The notes under the pieces are model-generated. The model was given only the letters and a program-made list of their open reading frames with translations, searched no databases and was not told the origin of the DNA. Of a DNA stretch of 64,000 nt, positions 7,834 through 16,858 are shown piece by piece; within the stretch, counting starts at the first letter, position 1, and each line of letters begins with the position of its first letter. Made by a program: the position numbers and the translations under genes. The stretch is from Mycolicibacterium palauense. GTDB taxonomy: Bacteria; Actinomycetota; Actinomycetes; Mycobacteriales; Mycobacteriaceae. The stretch covers positions 110,870 through 174,869 of the forward strand of contig NZ_NVQF01000002.1 of NCBI RefSeq assembly GCF_002592005.1, read 5' to 3'.

Positions 7834-9045
7834 ATGACGAAACTGGATTATCGGGCGATCGACGTCGACAACCACTACTACGAACCCGTCGACGCCTTCA
7901 CCCGCCACCAGCCCAAGGAATTCCGCAGTCGCGGTGTGCAGATGGTGCAGGACGGCAGGCGCACGCTCGCGGTGTTCGGTGGCGTGGTCAACCACTTCAT
8001 CCCCAACCCGACCTTCGACCCGATCATCGAGCCGGGCTGTCTGGATCTGTTGTTCCGCGGCGAGATTCCCGAGGGTGTCGATCCGGCCTCCCTGATGAAG
8101 GTGGACCGGCTCGCCGACCATCCCGAATACCAGAACCGGGATGCCCGCGTGCAGATCCTGGACAAGCAGAACCTCGAAACGGTCTTCATGCTGCCCACCT
8201 TCGCCTGTGGCGTCGAAGAGGGGCTCAAGCATGACATCGAGGCGACGATGGCCGCGGTGCACGCCTTCAACCTGTGGCTCGACGAGGACTGGGGTTTCGA
8301 CCGGCCGGACCATCGGATCCTGTCCGCCCCCATCATCTCGCTGGCCGACCCGGACAAGGCGGTCGAGGAGGTCGAATTCGTCCTGGCCCGGGACGCGAAG
8401 CTGGTGTGCGTGCGGCCCGCGCCGGTGCCGGGTGCGGTCAGGCCGCGGTCGCTGGGCGACCCGCTGCACGACCCGGTGTGGGCGCGGCTGGCCGAGGCCG
8501 GCATCCCGGTCGTCTTCCACCTGTCGGACTCGGGATACATGGCGGTCCCGGCACTGTGGGGCGGCAGCGGGGTGTTCAAGGGGTTCGGCAAGCGGGATCC
8601 GCTCGACATGGTGCTGATGGACGATCGCGCGATCCACGACACCATGGCCTCGATGATCGTGCACCAGGTGTTCACCCGGCACCCGAAGCTGAAGGTCGCC
8701 AGCATCGAGAACGGCTCGTATTTCGTCTACCGGCTGATCAAGCGGCTCCGGAAGTCCGCCAACAACGCTCCCTACCATTTCAAGGAAGACCCGGTGGAGC
8801 AGCTCAGGAACAACGTCTGGATCGCGCCGTACTACGAGGACGACGTCAAACAACTGGCGGACACCATCGGCGTCGACAAGATCCTGTTCGGCTCCGACTG
8901 GCCGCACGGCGAGGGCCTGGCGGACCCGATGAGTTTCACCGCCGACATTCCTCAGTTTCCCGAGTTCAGTGCCGAGGACACCCGAAAGGTGATGCGCGAC
9001 AACGCACTCGATCTGCTGGGCGTCAACGTCCACGCAGCGGTGTAG
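7834..9045 (+). CDS. PF04909 amidohydrolase (ACMSD/LigY-like TIM barrel)
   Basis: A 403-residue metal-dependent hydrolase or decarboxylase of the amidohydrolase-2 family, starting at ATG 7834. The first metal motif is IDVDNHYYEP at the N-terminus, His ligands fall in VFHLSDS and the IVHQVFTRHPKL segment (residues about 270-285), and the late Asp/His motif is FGSDWPHGEG. Relatives decarboxylate or hydrolyse ring-fission products without a hydrolytic water in some cases, so ring cleavage or decarboxylation of a catabolic intermediate is plausible. It follows the crotonase by 28 bases. Confidence 0.88.
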   Translation: MTKLDYRAIDVDNHYYEPVDAFTRHQPKEFRSRGVQMVQDGRRTLAVFGGVVNHFIPNPTFDPIIEPGCLDLLFRGEIPEGVDPASLMKVDRLADHPEYQNRDARVQILDKQNLETVFMLPTFACGVEEGLKHDIEATMAAVHAFNLWLDEDWGFDRPDHRILSAPIISLADPDKAVEEVEFVLARDAKLVCVRPAPVPGAVRPRSLGDPLHDPVWARLAEAGIPVVFHLSDSGYMAVPALWGGSGVFKGFGKRDPLDMVLMDDRAIHDTMASMIVHQVFTRHPKLKVASIENGSYFVYRLIKRLRKSANNAPYHFKEDPVEQLRNNVWIAPYYEDDVKQLADTIGVDKILFGSDWPHGEGLADPMSFTADIPQFPEFSAEDTRKVMRDNALDLLGVNVHAAV

Positions 9046-9111
9046 GCGGCGCACCGTGACGTGGCATCACCGCGCGACGGTCCCGGGCGCCGGGCCCGCC
9101 GGGGTCTGCCG

Positions 9112-10821
9112 ATGAGCGAGTGGACGATCGGGGCGGTACTCGACGCCGTCGCCGAGGCCGTGCCCGACCGGGTGATGACGGTGTGCGGGGACCGCCGCAG
9201 CACATTCGCCGAGTCCGCCGAACGAACCCGCCGGCTGTCGAACTACCTGGCGGGCCGGGGTTTCGGGGCGCATACCGAACGTGACGAGCTCGGCAACTGG
9301 GAATGCGGCCAGGACCGCGTGGCCCTGATCATGCACAACGACCTGTACCCGGACATGGTCATCGGCTGTTTGAAGGCGCGCGTGGTGCCGGTCAACGTCA
9401 ACCACCACTACACGCCGCGCGAGGTCGCCGAATTGCTGGCCTACGTCAGGCCGCGGGGCATCATCTACCACCGCTCCCTGGGGGCGAAATTCGCCGACGT
9501 GCTGCCCAGCGAGGGTGCTGAACTGCTGGTGTCCGTCGACGACGGCAGCGACTATCCCGAGCTGGCCGGCGCGGTCACCCTCGACGAGGCGCTCGCGCAG
9601 GGTGGCAACGACGATGGCAACGTCGATGGCAACGTCGATGGCAACGACTATCTCAGCGACTATCGCAGTGTCCCCTCGCCGGACGACCTGCTGATGATCT
9701 GTACCGGCGGCACCACCGGCCGCCCCAAGGGCGTGCTGTGGCGGCAGTCCGACATGTACGTGGCGTCGATGAACGGCGACGACCACGAGCACGCCGGACA
9801 GATCCACGACAAGGTCGCCAATGCCGGCCCACCCTGGTTCGCCGTCTCCCCGCTCATGCACGCCGCCGGCCTGTGGACGGCGTTCTCGGCGATCCTGTCC
9901 GGCCAGACCGTCGTGCTCTACGACACGATGCGCGGGTTCGACCCGGCCGCGGTGCTCGAGACCGCCGAGCGCGAGAAGGTCGGACTGATGACGATGGTCG
10001 GCGACGCCTACGCGGCGCCGCTGGTCGAGGAACTGAGCCGGCGCAGCTACGACCTGTCGTCGCTGTTCGCCATCGGAACCGGTGGGGCGGCCACCAATCT
10101 CAAGCATCAGCGGGCGTTGCTGGAGTACCTCCCGCACATCACGCTGATCAACGGGTTCGGCTCCTCGGAGACGGGCAACATGGGCTTCGGCCACAGCCAG
10201 CGCGGCACCCACGCCGACACGTTCACCTTCCGTGCCGGCGGCCTGGTGCTCTCCGAGGACTACAGTCGTTTCCTCGCCGCGGGAGACGACGAGGTGGGCT
10301 GGGTGGCCCGCTCCGGTCGCATCCCCCTGGGCTACTTCGAAGACAGGGCCGCGACCGTCAAGACCTTCCCGGTGGTACAGGGACGGCGGGTGGTGATCTC
10401 CGGCGACCGGGCCGCGGTGGACGCCGACGGGACACTGCGGTTGTTCGGCCGGGACTCGCTGGTCATCAACACCGGCGGGGAGAAGGTCTTCGTCGAGGAG
10501 GTCGAGGAGGTGCTGCGTGCGCACCCGGCCGTGACCGATGCCCTGGTGGTCGGCCGCGACAGCGAGCGTTGGGGGCAGGAGGTGGTGGCCCTGATCGCGC
10601 TGCGCGACGGCGCCGAGGAGCGCGGTGAGCTCGCCGATGCCCTGCATGCCCACTGCGCGGCGGACCTGGCGGGTTTCAAGGTGCCCAAGGCCTTCATCGT
10701 CGTCGACCGGGTACGCCGGCTGGGCAACGGGAAGGCCGACTACCGATGGGCAAAACAGCAAGCGGCGCAGCATGTCTCCACAATCCGGGACGTCGCCGGC
10801 GCCGAGGGAAGCCGAGGATAG
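9112..10821 (+). CDS. Acyl-CoA synthetase (FadD-like, ANL superfamily)
   Basis: A 569-residue adenylate-forming CoA ligase starting at ATG 9112; an upstream in-frame extension encodes only basic low-complexity residues. The P-loop is ICTGGTTGRPKGV, the A5 motif NGFGSSETGN, the hinge region LFGRDSLVINTGGEKV and the C-terminal catalytic lysine is in NGKADYRWAK. It would activate a free carboxylate to its CoA ester using ATP, feeding the acyl-CoA dehydrogenases downstream. Residues 165-180 are a tandem Gly-Asn-Asp/Val-Asp repeat inserted in the N-terminal domain just before the P-loop. Weak Shine-Dalgarno; the 66-base gap from the amidohydrolase suggests operon membership. Confidence 0.92.
   Translation: MSEWTIGAVLDAVAEAVPDRVMTVCGDRRSTFAESAERTRRLSNYLAGRGFGAHTERDELGNWECGQDRVALIMHNDLYPDMVIGCLKARVVPVNVNHHYTPREVAELLAYVRPRGIIYHRSLGAKFADVLPSEGAELLVSVDDGSDYPELAGAVTLDEALAQGGNDDGNVDGNVDGNDYLSDYRSVPSPDDLLMICTGGTTGRPKGVLWRQSDMYVASMNGDDHEHAGQIHDKVANAGPPWFAVSPLMHAAGLWTAFSAILSGQTVVLYDTMRGFDPAAVLETAEREKVGLMTMVGDAYAAPLVEELSRRSYDLSSLFAIGTGGAATNLKHQRALLEYLPHITLINGFGSSETGNMGFGHSQRGTHADTFTFRAGGLVLSEDYSRFLAAGDDEVGWVARSGRIPLGYFEDRAATVKTFPVVQGRRVVISGDRAAVDADGTLRLFGRDSLVINTGGEKVFVEEVEEVLRAHPAVTDALVVGRDSERWGQEVVALIALRDGAEERGELADALHAHCAADLAGFKVPKAFIVVDRVRRLGNGKADYRWAKQQAAQHVSTIRDVAGAEGSRG
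9604..9651 (+). repeat. Four 12-bp in-frame tandem repeats in fadD
   Basis: Units GGCAACGACGAT, GGCAACGTCGAT (twice) and GGCAACGACTAT encode GNDD-GNVD-GNVD-GNDY. Because the unit is 12 bases, slippage changes protein length without breaking the frame. The insert lies in a surface loop before the P-loop. Confidence 0.85.
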
Positions 10822-10827
10822 GCCCAG

Positions 10828-11712
10828 ATGACCCGACCCGAGACCCCAGCTGCAGCGTCGTCTGCGGCACCACCGGTGATCGACTGCCTGGTCAACGTGC
10901 ACTTCGGCGAGACCGAACACCAGCCCCAGTTCATGACGAAGGTCCGCGACGACTACTTCAAGGGCCCCAAGTCGATGTTCGACCCGGTGGACCTGTCCGA
11001 GTTGCTCGACGAGATGGACGAGCACGGTGTGGCCAAGGCCATCCTGATGGACAACCTGGCCAAGCCGTCGGTCACGGCCCGCAAGTTCGTCGAGGCCCGC
11101 CCCGACCGCTTCGCGCTCGCGATGGGCGGGGTCAACCTGCTGCGCCCGGTGGCCTCGCTGCGGGAGCTGTCCGCGACGGTGGCCGACCTGCCGGTGGCCT
11201 ACGCGGTGGTCGGGCCCAGCTTCTGGGCCGACGGCCAGTACCCGCCCAGCGACGCGGTCTACTACCCGCTGTACGCCAAGTGCGCCGAGATCGAGCTGCC
11301 GCTGTGCGTCAACACCGGGATCCCGGGGCCCCCGATCCCCGGTGAGGTGCAGAACCCGATCCACCTGGACCGGGTGTGCGTACGTTTCCCCGAGCTCAAA
11401 CTGTGCATGATTCACGGCGCGGATCCCTGGTGGGACATCGCGATCCGGATGTTGATCAAATACCGGAACCTGCGGTTGATGACCTCGGCATGGTCGCCGA
11501 AGCGGTTGCCGGACGCCCTGCTGCACTACATGCGGACCCGTGGGCCCAAGAAGATCATCTTCGCCTCCGACTGGCCGGTGCTGCGCCAGCATCGGGTGGT
11601 GCCGGAGGCCAAGGCTCTCGACCTGCCCGCCGAGGCGCTGGAAAGCTATCTGTACCACAATGCCGACGAGTTCTTCTTCGGCGGACAGTCCGACCGAGAT
11701 CAGGAGCGGTGA
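10828..11712 (+). CDS. Amidohydrolase-family protein with degenerate metal site
   Basis: A 294-residue TIM-barrel relative of PF04909, six bases after fadD. The fold is recognisable from the order IDCLVNVHFGE, VNTGIPGPP, LKLCMIHGADPWW and FASDWPVLRQHR. The usual N-terminal HxH is LxN and the late SDxPH motif is SDWPV, so several metal ligands appear to be lost; a metal-independent, structural or altered activity is possible. The stop overlaps the following acyl-CoA dehydrogenase start (TGATG), indicating translational coupling. Confidence 0.8.
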   Translation: MTRPETPAAASSAAPPVIDCLVNVHFGETEHQPQFMTKVRDDYFKGPKSMFDPVDLSELLDEMDEHGVAKAILMDNLAKPSVTARKFVEARPDRFALAMGGVNLLRPVASLRELSATVADLPVAYAVVGPSFWADGQYPPSDAVYYPLYAKCAEIELPLCVNTGIPGPPIPGEVQNPIHLDRVCVRFPELKLCMIHGADPWWDIAIRMLIKYRNLRLMTSAWSPKRLPDALLHYMRTRGPKKIIFASDWPVLRQHRVVPEAKALDLPAEALESYLYHNADEFFFGGQSDRDQER

Positions 11713-12779
11713 TGGATCGTTACGAGTTGCGCCGGCTGGACTACAGCCTGACCGAGGACCACACCGACCTGCAGGCCGCCTACCGTCAGCTGCTGGAGGC
11801 GCACTGCCCGATCGAGACGGTGTGGGCCGCCCAGGAGACCGGGTTCGACAAGAGCCTGTGGGAACGCCTGTGCGCCATGGGTGCCACGTCGATGGCGGTG
11901 GGTGAGCAGGCCGGCGGCGACGGGGCGACACTGGTGGACCTGGTGCTCGTCGCCGAGGAACTGGGCCGCGCCCTGGCTCCGGTGCCGTGGATCGATCACG
12001 TCTGCGCCGCACGGCTGGCCGAGCGCCTGGGTGTCGTCGAGTCGGACGTGATCGAGGGCAGTCGTCTCCTGGCCCTGGATGCGTCCCCGCAGGCTCAGGC
12101 CGGCCCCCGGCTCGTCGGGTCGGCGTCGATCGCCGACGGGATCGTCGTGTGTGACGGTGCGGACGTCGTCCTGCTGACCTACGCCACCAGGCCCGCACGG
12201 GTGGCCAACCTCGGTCAACTGCCCATGGGGTGGGTGGATCCGGCGTCCGCCGACACCCGCACGGTCCTCGGTTCGGGCCCGGATGCGCTCGCGGCCTACC
12301 GGCGCGCCCTCGACGAGTGGCAGGTGCTCACGGCCGCCGCGCTGTGCGGTCTGGTCGAGCAGACGATGACCATCGCCGCGGAGTTCGCCAAGACCCGCTA
12401 CACCCTCGGTGTCCCGATCTCCACGCTGCAGGCGATCTCCCACCCGCTGGCGAACATGGCCATCGTCGTGCAGGGCGGGCGCAACCTGGCCCGGCGCGCG
12501 GCCTGGTTCCTCGACAACGAGCCCGAGGAGCGGCCCGAACTGCCGGGCTGTGCGTTCGTGTTCATGGCCGAGGAGGCGCCGAAGGCGGCCACGATGGCGG
12601 TGCACGTGCAGGGCGGTCTGGGGGTGTCCACCGAGGCCGCGGCGACCGCCTATCTCGTGCGCGCCCGTGGTTGGGCGCTGGCCGGGGGCGATCCCGGGCT
12701 CACCGCCAAGCACATCGCCGAGATCGTCGCCCGGCGCGAGGGCGCGCACACCCCCGAGTCCGTCGCCGAGACGGTGTAA
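11712..12779 (+). CDS. Acyl-CoA dehydrogenase, small/partner subunit
   Basis: A 355-residue acyl-CoA dehydrogenase-fold protein starting at ATG 11712. N-terminal helices (LEAHCPIETVWAAQETGFDK), the LVLVAEELGRALAPVPWIDHV segment and the C-terminal helices FAKTRYTLGVPISTLQAISH and VHVQGGLGVSTEAAATAY follow the family. It is shorter than its neighbour and lacks the IYEGT catalytic segment, a pattern seen in the alpha2beta2 FadE pairs of mycobacterial steroid degradation (FadE26-27, FadE28-29). It probably forms a heterotetramer with the next gene. Confidence 0.87.
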   Translation: MDRYELRRLDYSLTEDHTDLQAAYRQLLEAHCPIETVWAAQETGFDKSLWERLCAMGATSMAVGEQAGGDGATLVDLVLVAEELGRALAPVPWIDHVCAARLAERLGVVESDVIEGSRLLALDASPQAQAGPRLVGSASIADGIVVCDGADVVLLTYATRPARVANLGQLPMGWVDPASADTRTVLGSGPDALAAYRRALDEWQVLTAAALCGLVEQTMTIAAEFAKTRYTLGVPISTLQAISHPLANMAIVVQGGRNLARRAAWFLDNEPEERPELPGCAFVFMAEEAPKAATMAVHVQGGLGVSTEAAATAYLVRARGWALAGGDPGLTAKHIAEIVARREGAHTPESVAETV

Positions 12780-12793
12780 AGGAATTTCCCACA

Positions 12794-13981
12794 ATGGATT
12801 TCACCCTGGTAGACCTGGACGACGATGACCGGGCATTCCTGACCGAGGTGCGGGACTTCCTCGCCGAACACGTGACCGACGAGGTCCGTCGCCGTGACCG
12901 CGACACCGGCGACAACTTCGACGAGGGTGTGCACCTGGCGATCGGCGCCGCGGGCTATCTGGAGAAGGAGTGGAGGCCGGAGTCCGAGGGCGGCTTCACC
13001 CGGGTCCGGCGCCGCATCTGGGAGCTGGAGAAGCGGCGCGTGCACGTCCCGTGGGTGACGTGGGGGACCACCTCGATGGTGGCGCGGGCGGTGGCGGCGT
13101 TCGGGAAGCCCGAGCTGGTGGACGAGGTGCTGCCGAAGGTCTTCAGCGGGCATGTCCGGATGTGTCTGGGCTACACCGAACCCGAGGGCGGCTCGGACAT
13201 CGCCACCTGCAAGACCAGGGCCGTGCGCGACGGCGACCAGTGGGTGATCAACGGCTCGAAGATGTTCACCACGGGTGCGCACAACTGCCAGTACGTCTTC
13301 CTCATCACCAACACCGATCCGGGCGCGCGCAAACACAAGAGCCTGAGCATGTTCCTGGTGCCGTTGGACCTGCCGGGAATCGAGATCCAGGGTATCCGCA
13401 CCGTCGACGGGGACCGGACCAACATCGTCTACTACAGCGATGTGCGGGTCGACGACAAGTACCTGCTCGGGGAGGTCAACGGCGGCTGGACGGTGCTGCG
13501 CGGCCCGCTGGACGCCGAGCACGGCGCGGTGGCCTCGGCGCCCGACGGGCTGCAGGACGTGACCATCATGGCCCACCAGGCCGGGTTCATGTCCGCGGCC
13601 GTCGACGCCGTGGCGGCCCGGGTCGCCCGGCCCGGGCCCGACGGCCGGCGGCCGGTCGATGACGGTTCGGTGGCCTATCGGCTCGGGCGCAGCACCGCGC
13701 GGCTGGAGGCCGCCCTGTCCACGCCGAGCATCTTCGGCCGGGTCTCGCAGGCGCAGACCATGCGCGACATCAGCGCGGACCTGATGGACATCGCCGGGCC
13801 GGCCTCGGTGCTGCCGATCGAGACCGACGGTGCCGCCGACGACGGCGCCTCGGAGTACCTGTACCGCTTCGCGCCGCTGGCCGGGATCTACGGGGGCACC
13901 CTGGAGGTGTTCCGGAACATGATCGCCCAGCACGTCCTGGGGCTGGGTAAGCCCGCCTACGCCGCCCCGGCCAACAAGTAG
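12794..13981 (+). CDS. Acyl-CoA dehydrogenase, large subunit
   Basis: A 395-residue flavoprotein starting at ATG 12794, 14 bases after its partner. The FAD/substrate segment MCLGYTEPEGGSDIATCKT and WVINGSKMFTTGAHN are canonical. The MCAD-type catalytic IYEGT is IYGGTLEVFRNMIAQ here, so the base must come from elsewhere, as in other heterotetrameric mycobacterial FadE enzymes. It would introduce the alpha,beta double bond in a CoA ester made by the FadD upstream. It is the last gene of the operon, convergent with a CoA-transferase. Confidence 0.9.
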   Translation: MDFTLVDLDDDDRAFLTEVRDFLAEHVTDEVRRRDRDTGDNFDEGVHLAIGAAGYLEKEWRPESEGGFTRVRRRIWELEKRRVHVPWVTWGTTSMVARAVAAFGKPELVDEVLPKVFSGHVRMCLGYTEPEGGSDIATCKTRAVRDGDQWVINGSKMFTTGAHNCQYVFLITNTDPGARKHKSLSMFLVPLDLPGIEIQGIRTVDGDRTNIVYYSDVRVDDKYLLGEVNGGWTVLRGPLDAEHGAVASAPDGLQDVTIMAHQAGFMSAAVDAVAARVARPGPDGRRPVDDGSVAYRLGRSTARLEAALSTPSIFGRVSQAQTMRDISADLMDIAGPASVLPIETDGAADDGASEYLYRFAPLAGIYGGTLEVFRNMIAQHVLGLGKPAYAAPANK

Positions 13982-13991
13982 TCGCCTTCCC

Positions 13992-14053
13992 GCCGAAACT
14001 GCATCTTCTGCACGCAACGCGCAAGTGGAGCGTTCACAAGATGCAGTCTCGGC
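13992..14053. terminator. Long imperfect hairpin between convergent genes
   Basis: The arm at 13992-14007 (GCCGAAACTGCATCTT) pairs with 14038-14053 at 15 of 16 positions. The 30-base loop contains a second AACGC/GCGTT pair. It fills the gap between the stop codons of the acyl-CoA dehydrogenase and the CoA-transferase and probably terminates both. Confidence 0.6.
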
Positions 14054-14069
14054 GCGGGAGTCGCCGGCG

Positions 14070-15296
14070 TCAGGCGATGGCGCCGGTCTTCTTCAGCTCC
14101 TCGATCCGGTCCCAGTCGATGCCGAGCTCCATCAACACCAGCTCGGTGTGCTCGGAGGCCTGCGGCGCCCGGGTGGTCTCCAGCGCCTCGTGGTTGAACT
14201 GCACCGGCCCGCGCACCACCTTGAACGGCTCGCCCCCGTCGGCGGCCTCGACCTCGACGATCATGTCGTTGGCGATCGCCTGTTCGTCGGTGCTCAGGTC
14301 CATCAGGCTCTGGAACGGCGCCCACTGGCCCCGCATCGTCTTGAGGTGCTGGCGCCAGTACTCGAACGGCTTGCTGCGGATCGCCTCGGCGATCAGTGCC
14401 CCGCCCTCGGTGGCGTTCTCGATCAGCGGCATCACGTCGGAGAACCGGGGGTCGTCGGCCAGTTCGGGCAGGCCCAGATGCTCGAAGGTGTCCCGGATGT
14501 AGCCGGTCGGGCTGACGATGCACAGGTTGATGGTGCCGCCGTCGGAGGTCTCGTAGTTGGCCATGAACGGGTTGACCGACGGGCCCGACGCGTTCGGCAT
14601 CTGCGAACGCATGGTCTCGCCGGTCTCCATGCCCTGGGTGACGCTGGCGCCGGCGGCCCACCACGCGGTGCTCAGCAGCGAGACGTCGATCTCGGCGGTC
14701 TCGCCGGTGCGCTCCCGGTGGAACAGGGCCGCCGAGATGCCCCCGGCGATGTTCATCCCGCCGATCGAGTCGCCGAAGGCCGGGATGCCCTGCGAGAGTG
14801 CCCCACCGAGCTCCTCCGGGGTCAGCGCGTGGCCGATGCCGCTGCGGGTCCAGAAGGCGGTGCCGTCGAAACCGCCGGTGTTGCGTTCCGGGCCCTTGTC
14901 GCCGTAGGCGCTGCCGCGGGCATAGATGATGTCGGGATTGGCCGCCCGGATGTGCTCGAGATCGAACTTGTTCTTCTGCCGTTGGGCCGGCATGTAATTG
15001 GTCAGGAAGACGTCGGCGGTCTTGGCGAGCTCGTAGAGCATCTCCTGGCCGCCGGGGGTCGACACGTCGATTCCCACGCTGCGCTTGCCGCGGTTGGGAT
15101 GCTCGATCAGCGGGTGCCGGTCGGGATCGAGCTGGAATCCGCCCATGTTGATGAAGCCGCGCTGGGTGTCTCCGCGCACCGGATGTTCGACCTTGATGAC
15201 GTCGGCGCCCCAATCGGCGAGAATGGCGCCCGCTGCGGGCACGAAGGTGAACTGTGCAACCTCCAGAACCCGGACTCCCTGCATCGGCTTGAACAC
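14070..15296 (-). CDS. CaiB/BaiF family III CoA-transferase
   Basis: A 408-residue family III CoA-transferase. The GTG at 15296 is chosen because GAGAGG precedes it and the family-typical MQGVRVLEVAQF follows at once; a longer frame adds an unrelated basic leader. Motifs seen are ILADWGADVIKVEHP, the RGSAYGDKGPE loop and GGFDGTAFWTRSGI carrying the catalytic Asp that forms the aspartyl-CoA anhydride. These enzymes move CoA between carboxylates or act as racemases. It heads away from the FadD operon and follows an aldehyde dehydrogenase gene by 34 bases. Confidence 0.9.
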   Translation of the reverse strand: MFKPMQGVRVLEVAQFTFVPAAGAILADWGADVIKVEHPVRGDTQRGFINMGGFQLDPDRHPLIEHPNRGKRSVGIDVSTPGGQEMLYELAKTADVFLTNYMPAQRQKNKFDLEHIRAANPDIIYARGSAYGDKGPERNTGGFDGTAFWTRSGIGHALTPEELGGALSQGIPAFGDSIGGMNIAGGISAALFHRERTGETAEIDVSLLSTAWWAAGASVTQGMETGETMRSQMPNASGPSVNPFMANYETSDGGTINLCIVSPTGYIRDTFEHLGLPELADDPRFSDVMPLIENATEGGALIAEAIRSKPFEYWRQHLKTMRGQWAPFQSLMDLSTDEQAIANDMIVEVEAADGGEPFKVVRGPVQFNHEALETTRAPQASEHTELVLMELGIDWDRIEELKKTGAIA

Positions 15297-15330
15297 GTCG
15301 ATCCTCTCCTGTCGCCGGGTCCGGGCAGGG

Positions 15331-16851
15331 TCAGCCCGGGTGCCCGATGGTCTTGAGTTCCAGGTACTCCCTGAAACCCTCGTCACCGTTGCGCCGGCCG
15401 AGCCCGCTCTGCTTGGTGCCGCCGAACGGGCTGGTGATGCCGAAGTGGCTGCGGCCGTTGACTGTCACGTTACCGGTGCGCAGCCGGCGGGCGATTCCGA
15501 ACGCCCGGTCCGGGTCGGCGCTGCTGACCTCACCGGACAACCCGTAGATGGAGTTGTTGGCGATCGCCACGGCCTCGTCGTCGGTGTCGTAGGGGATCAC
15601 GGTCAGCACCGGCCCGAAGATCTCCTCCTGGGCGATCCGGGAGTCGGGGTCGACGTCGGCCAGCAGGGTGGGCTGGGTGAAGTAGCCGACGGGCAGGTTC
15701 TCCGGGATGCCGCCGCCGGTGACCAGCCGCGCGCCCGACTCGATTCCCGACGCGACGAGCCCCAGCACCTTCTGCCGCTGCGTCTCGCTGATCTGCGGAC
15801 CCTGCATGACGCCGGGATCCCACGGGTCGCCGACCGGGGTGGCCTCCATGGCGGCCCTGAGGATGTCGATGCCCTCGTCGTAGCGGCTGCGGGGCAGCAG
15901 GATCCGGCTGGCCATGATGCAGGCCTGCCCGGACATGACGCAGGCGACCATCGCCGCCATCGGCAGGCACTTCTCCAGCTTGGCGTCGTCGAGCACCACG
16001 TGGGCCGACTTCCCGCCGAGCTCCATCATCGTCTTCTTCACCGTCGGAGCCGCCGCGGCCAGGATGGCGCGCCCGGTGGCCGTCGACCCGGTGAACGTCA
16101 CCATGTCCACGCGCGGATCGGCCGACAGTGCCGCGCCCACCTCGTTGGCGTTGGAGCACACCACGTTGAACACCCCGGCGGGGATGTCGGTCTCCTCGGC
16201 GACGATGCGGCCCAGCTCGGTGCCCGACCACGGGGTGAGCTGCGCGGGCTTGAGCACCACCGTGTTCCCGGCCATCAACGCCGGGGTGCTCTCGGCGATG
16301 TTGAGATACAGCGGCACGTTCCACGGGGTGATCGCCCCGACGACGCCCACCGGGTCGAACTGCAGCGTGCGCCGGGCGGTGCCCATGACGGCCTTGTGGA
16401 CGCCGGTGTCCTGCAGGTAGGCGAAGTCCAGGCCGTACTGCGCCCAGTGCCGCACCTCGTCGATGGGGTCCTCGACCTGACTGCCGGTGACACTGACCGG
16501 GCAGCCGACCTCGCTGACCACGATGCGCCGCAGCCGCTCCTTGTGCCGGTCCAGTGCCGCGTGCAGCTGCATCAGGCAGTGGTGGCGGAACTCCACGTCG
16601 GTGGCCCACCGGCCGGTGTCGAAGGCGCGCCGTGCCGCGCCGATGGCCTGCTCCATGTCGGCGACGGTGCCGTCGGTGGCCTGCCCGATGACCTGCTCGT
16701 TGCCCGGGTGCACGACGTCGAACAGGGCGCCACTGCCGGTGTGGCGCAGTTCGCCGTCGATGAGCATCCGCTGCTCGCCGGCGAGGATTCCGGTGCCCGC
16801 GTCGGCGGCCGGTCCGGTGTCGGTCTGGGTGTCGGTGTCGGTGTCGGTCAT
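15331..16851 (-). CDS. NAD(P)-dependent aldehyde dehydrogenase
   Basis: A 506-residue aldehyde dehydrogenase starting at ATG 16851, with a TDTDTDTQTDTG tail encoded by short GACACC repeats. Cofactor and catalytic segments are ITPWNVPLYLNI, VTFTGSTATG, the Glu in MELGGKSAHVV and the nucleophilic Cys in MSGQACIMASR; EEIFGPVLTVIPY and SPFGGTKQSGLGR complete the fold. It would oxidise an aldehyde, perhaps from terminal hydroxylation by the P450s, to the acid taken by FadD or the CoA-transferase. It lies seven bases after an amidohydrolase gene. Confidence 0.93.
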   Translation of the reverse strand: MTDTDTDTQTDTGPAADAGTGILAGEQRMLIDGELRHTGSGALFDVVHPGNEQVIGQATDGTVADMEQAIGAARRAFDTGRWATDVEFRHHCLMQLHAALDRHKERLRRIVVSEVGCPVSVTGSQVEDPIDEVRHWAQYGLDFAYLQDTGVHKAVMGTARRTLQFDPVGVVGAITPWNVPLYLNIAESTPALMAGNTVVLKPAQLTPWSGTELGRIVAEETDIPAGVFNVVCSNANEVGAALSADPRVDMVTFTGSTATGRAILAAAAPTVKKTMMELGGKSAHVVLDDAKLEKCLPMAAMVACVMSGQACIMASRILLPRSRYDEGIDILRAAMEATPVGDPWDPGVMQGPQISETQRQKVLGLVASGIESGARLVTGGGIPENLPVGYFTQPTLLADVDPDSRIAQEEIFGPVLTVIPYDTDDEAVAIANNSIYGLSGEVSSADPDRAFGIARRLRTGNVTVNGRSHFGITSPFGGTKQSGLGRRNGDEGFREYLELKTIGHPG

Positions 16852-16858
16852 GGTGGTG

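Noticed and set aside
9067..12198. A 1043-codon open frame on the minus strand
   Set aside because: It is the antisense of fadD and the amidohydrolase, rich in Arg, His and Gly with no domain pattern; long antisense frames are expected at this GC content.
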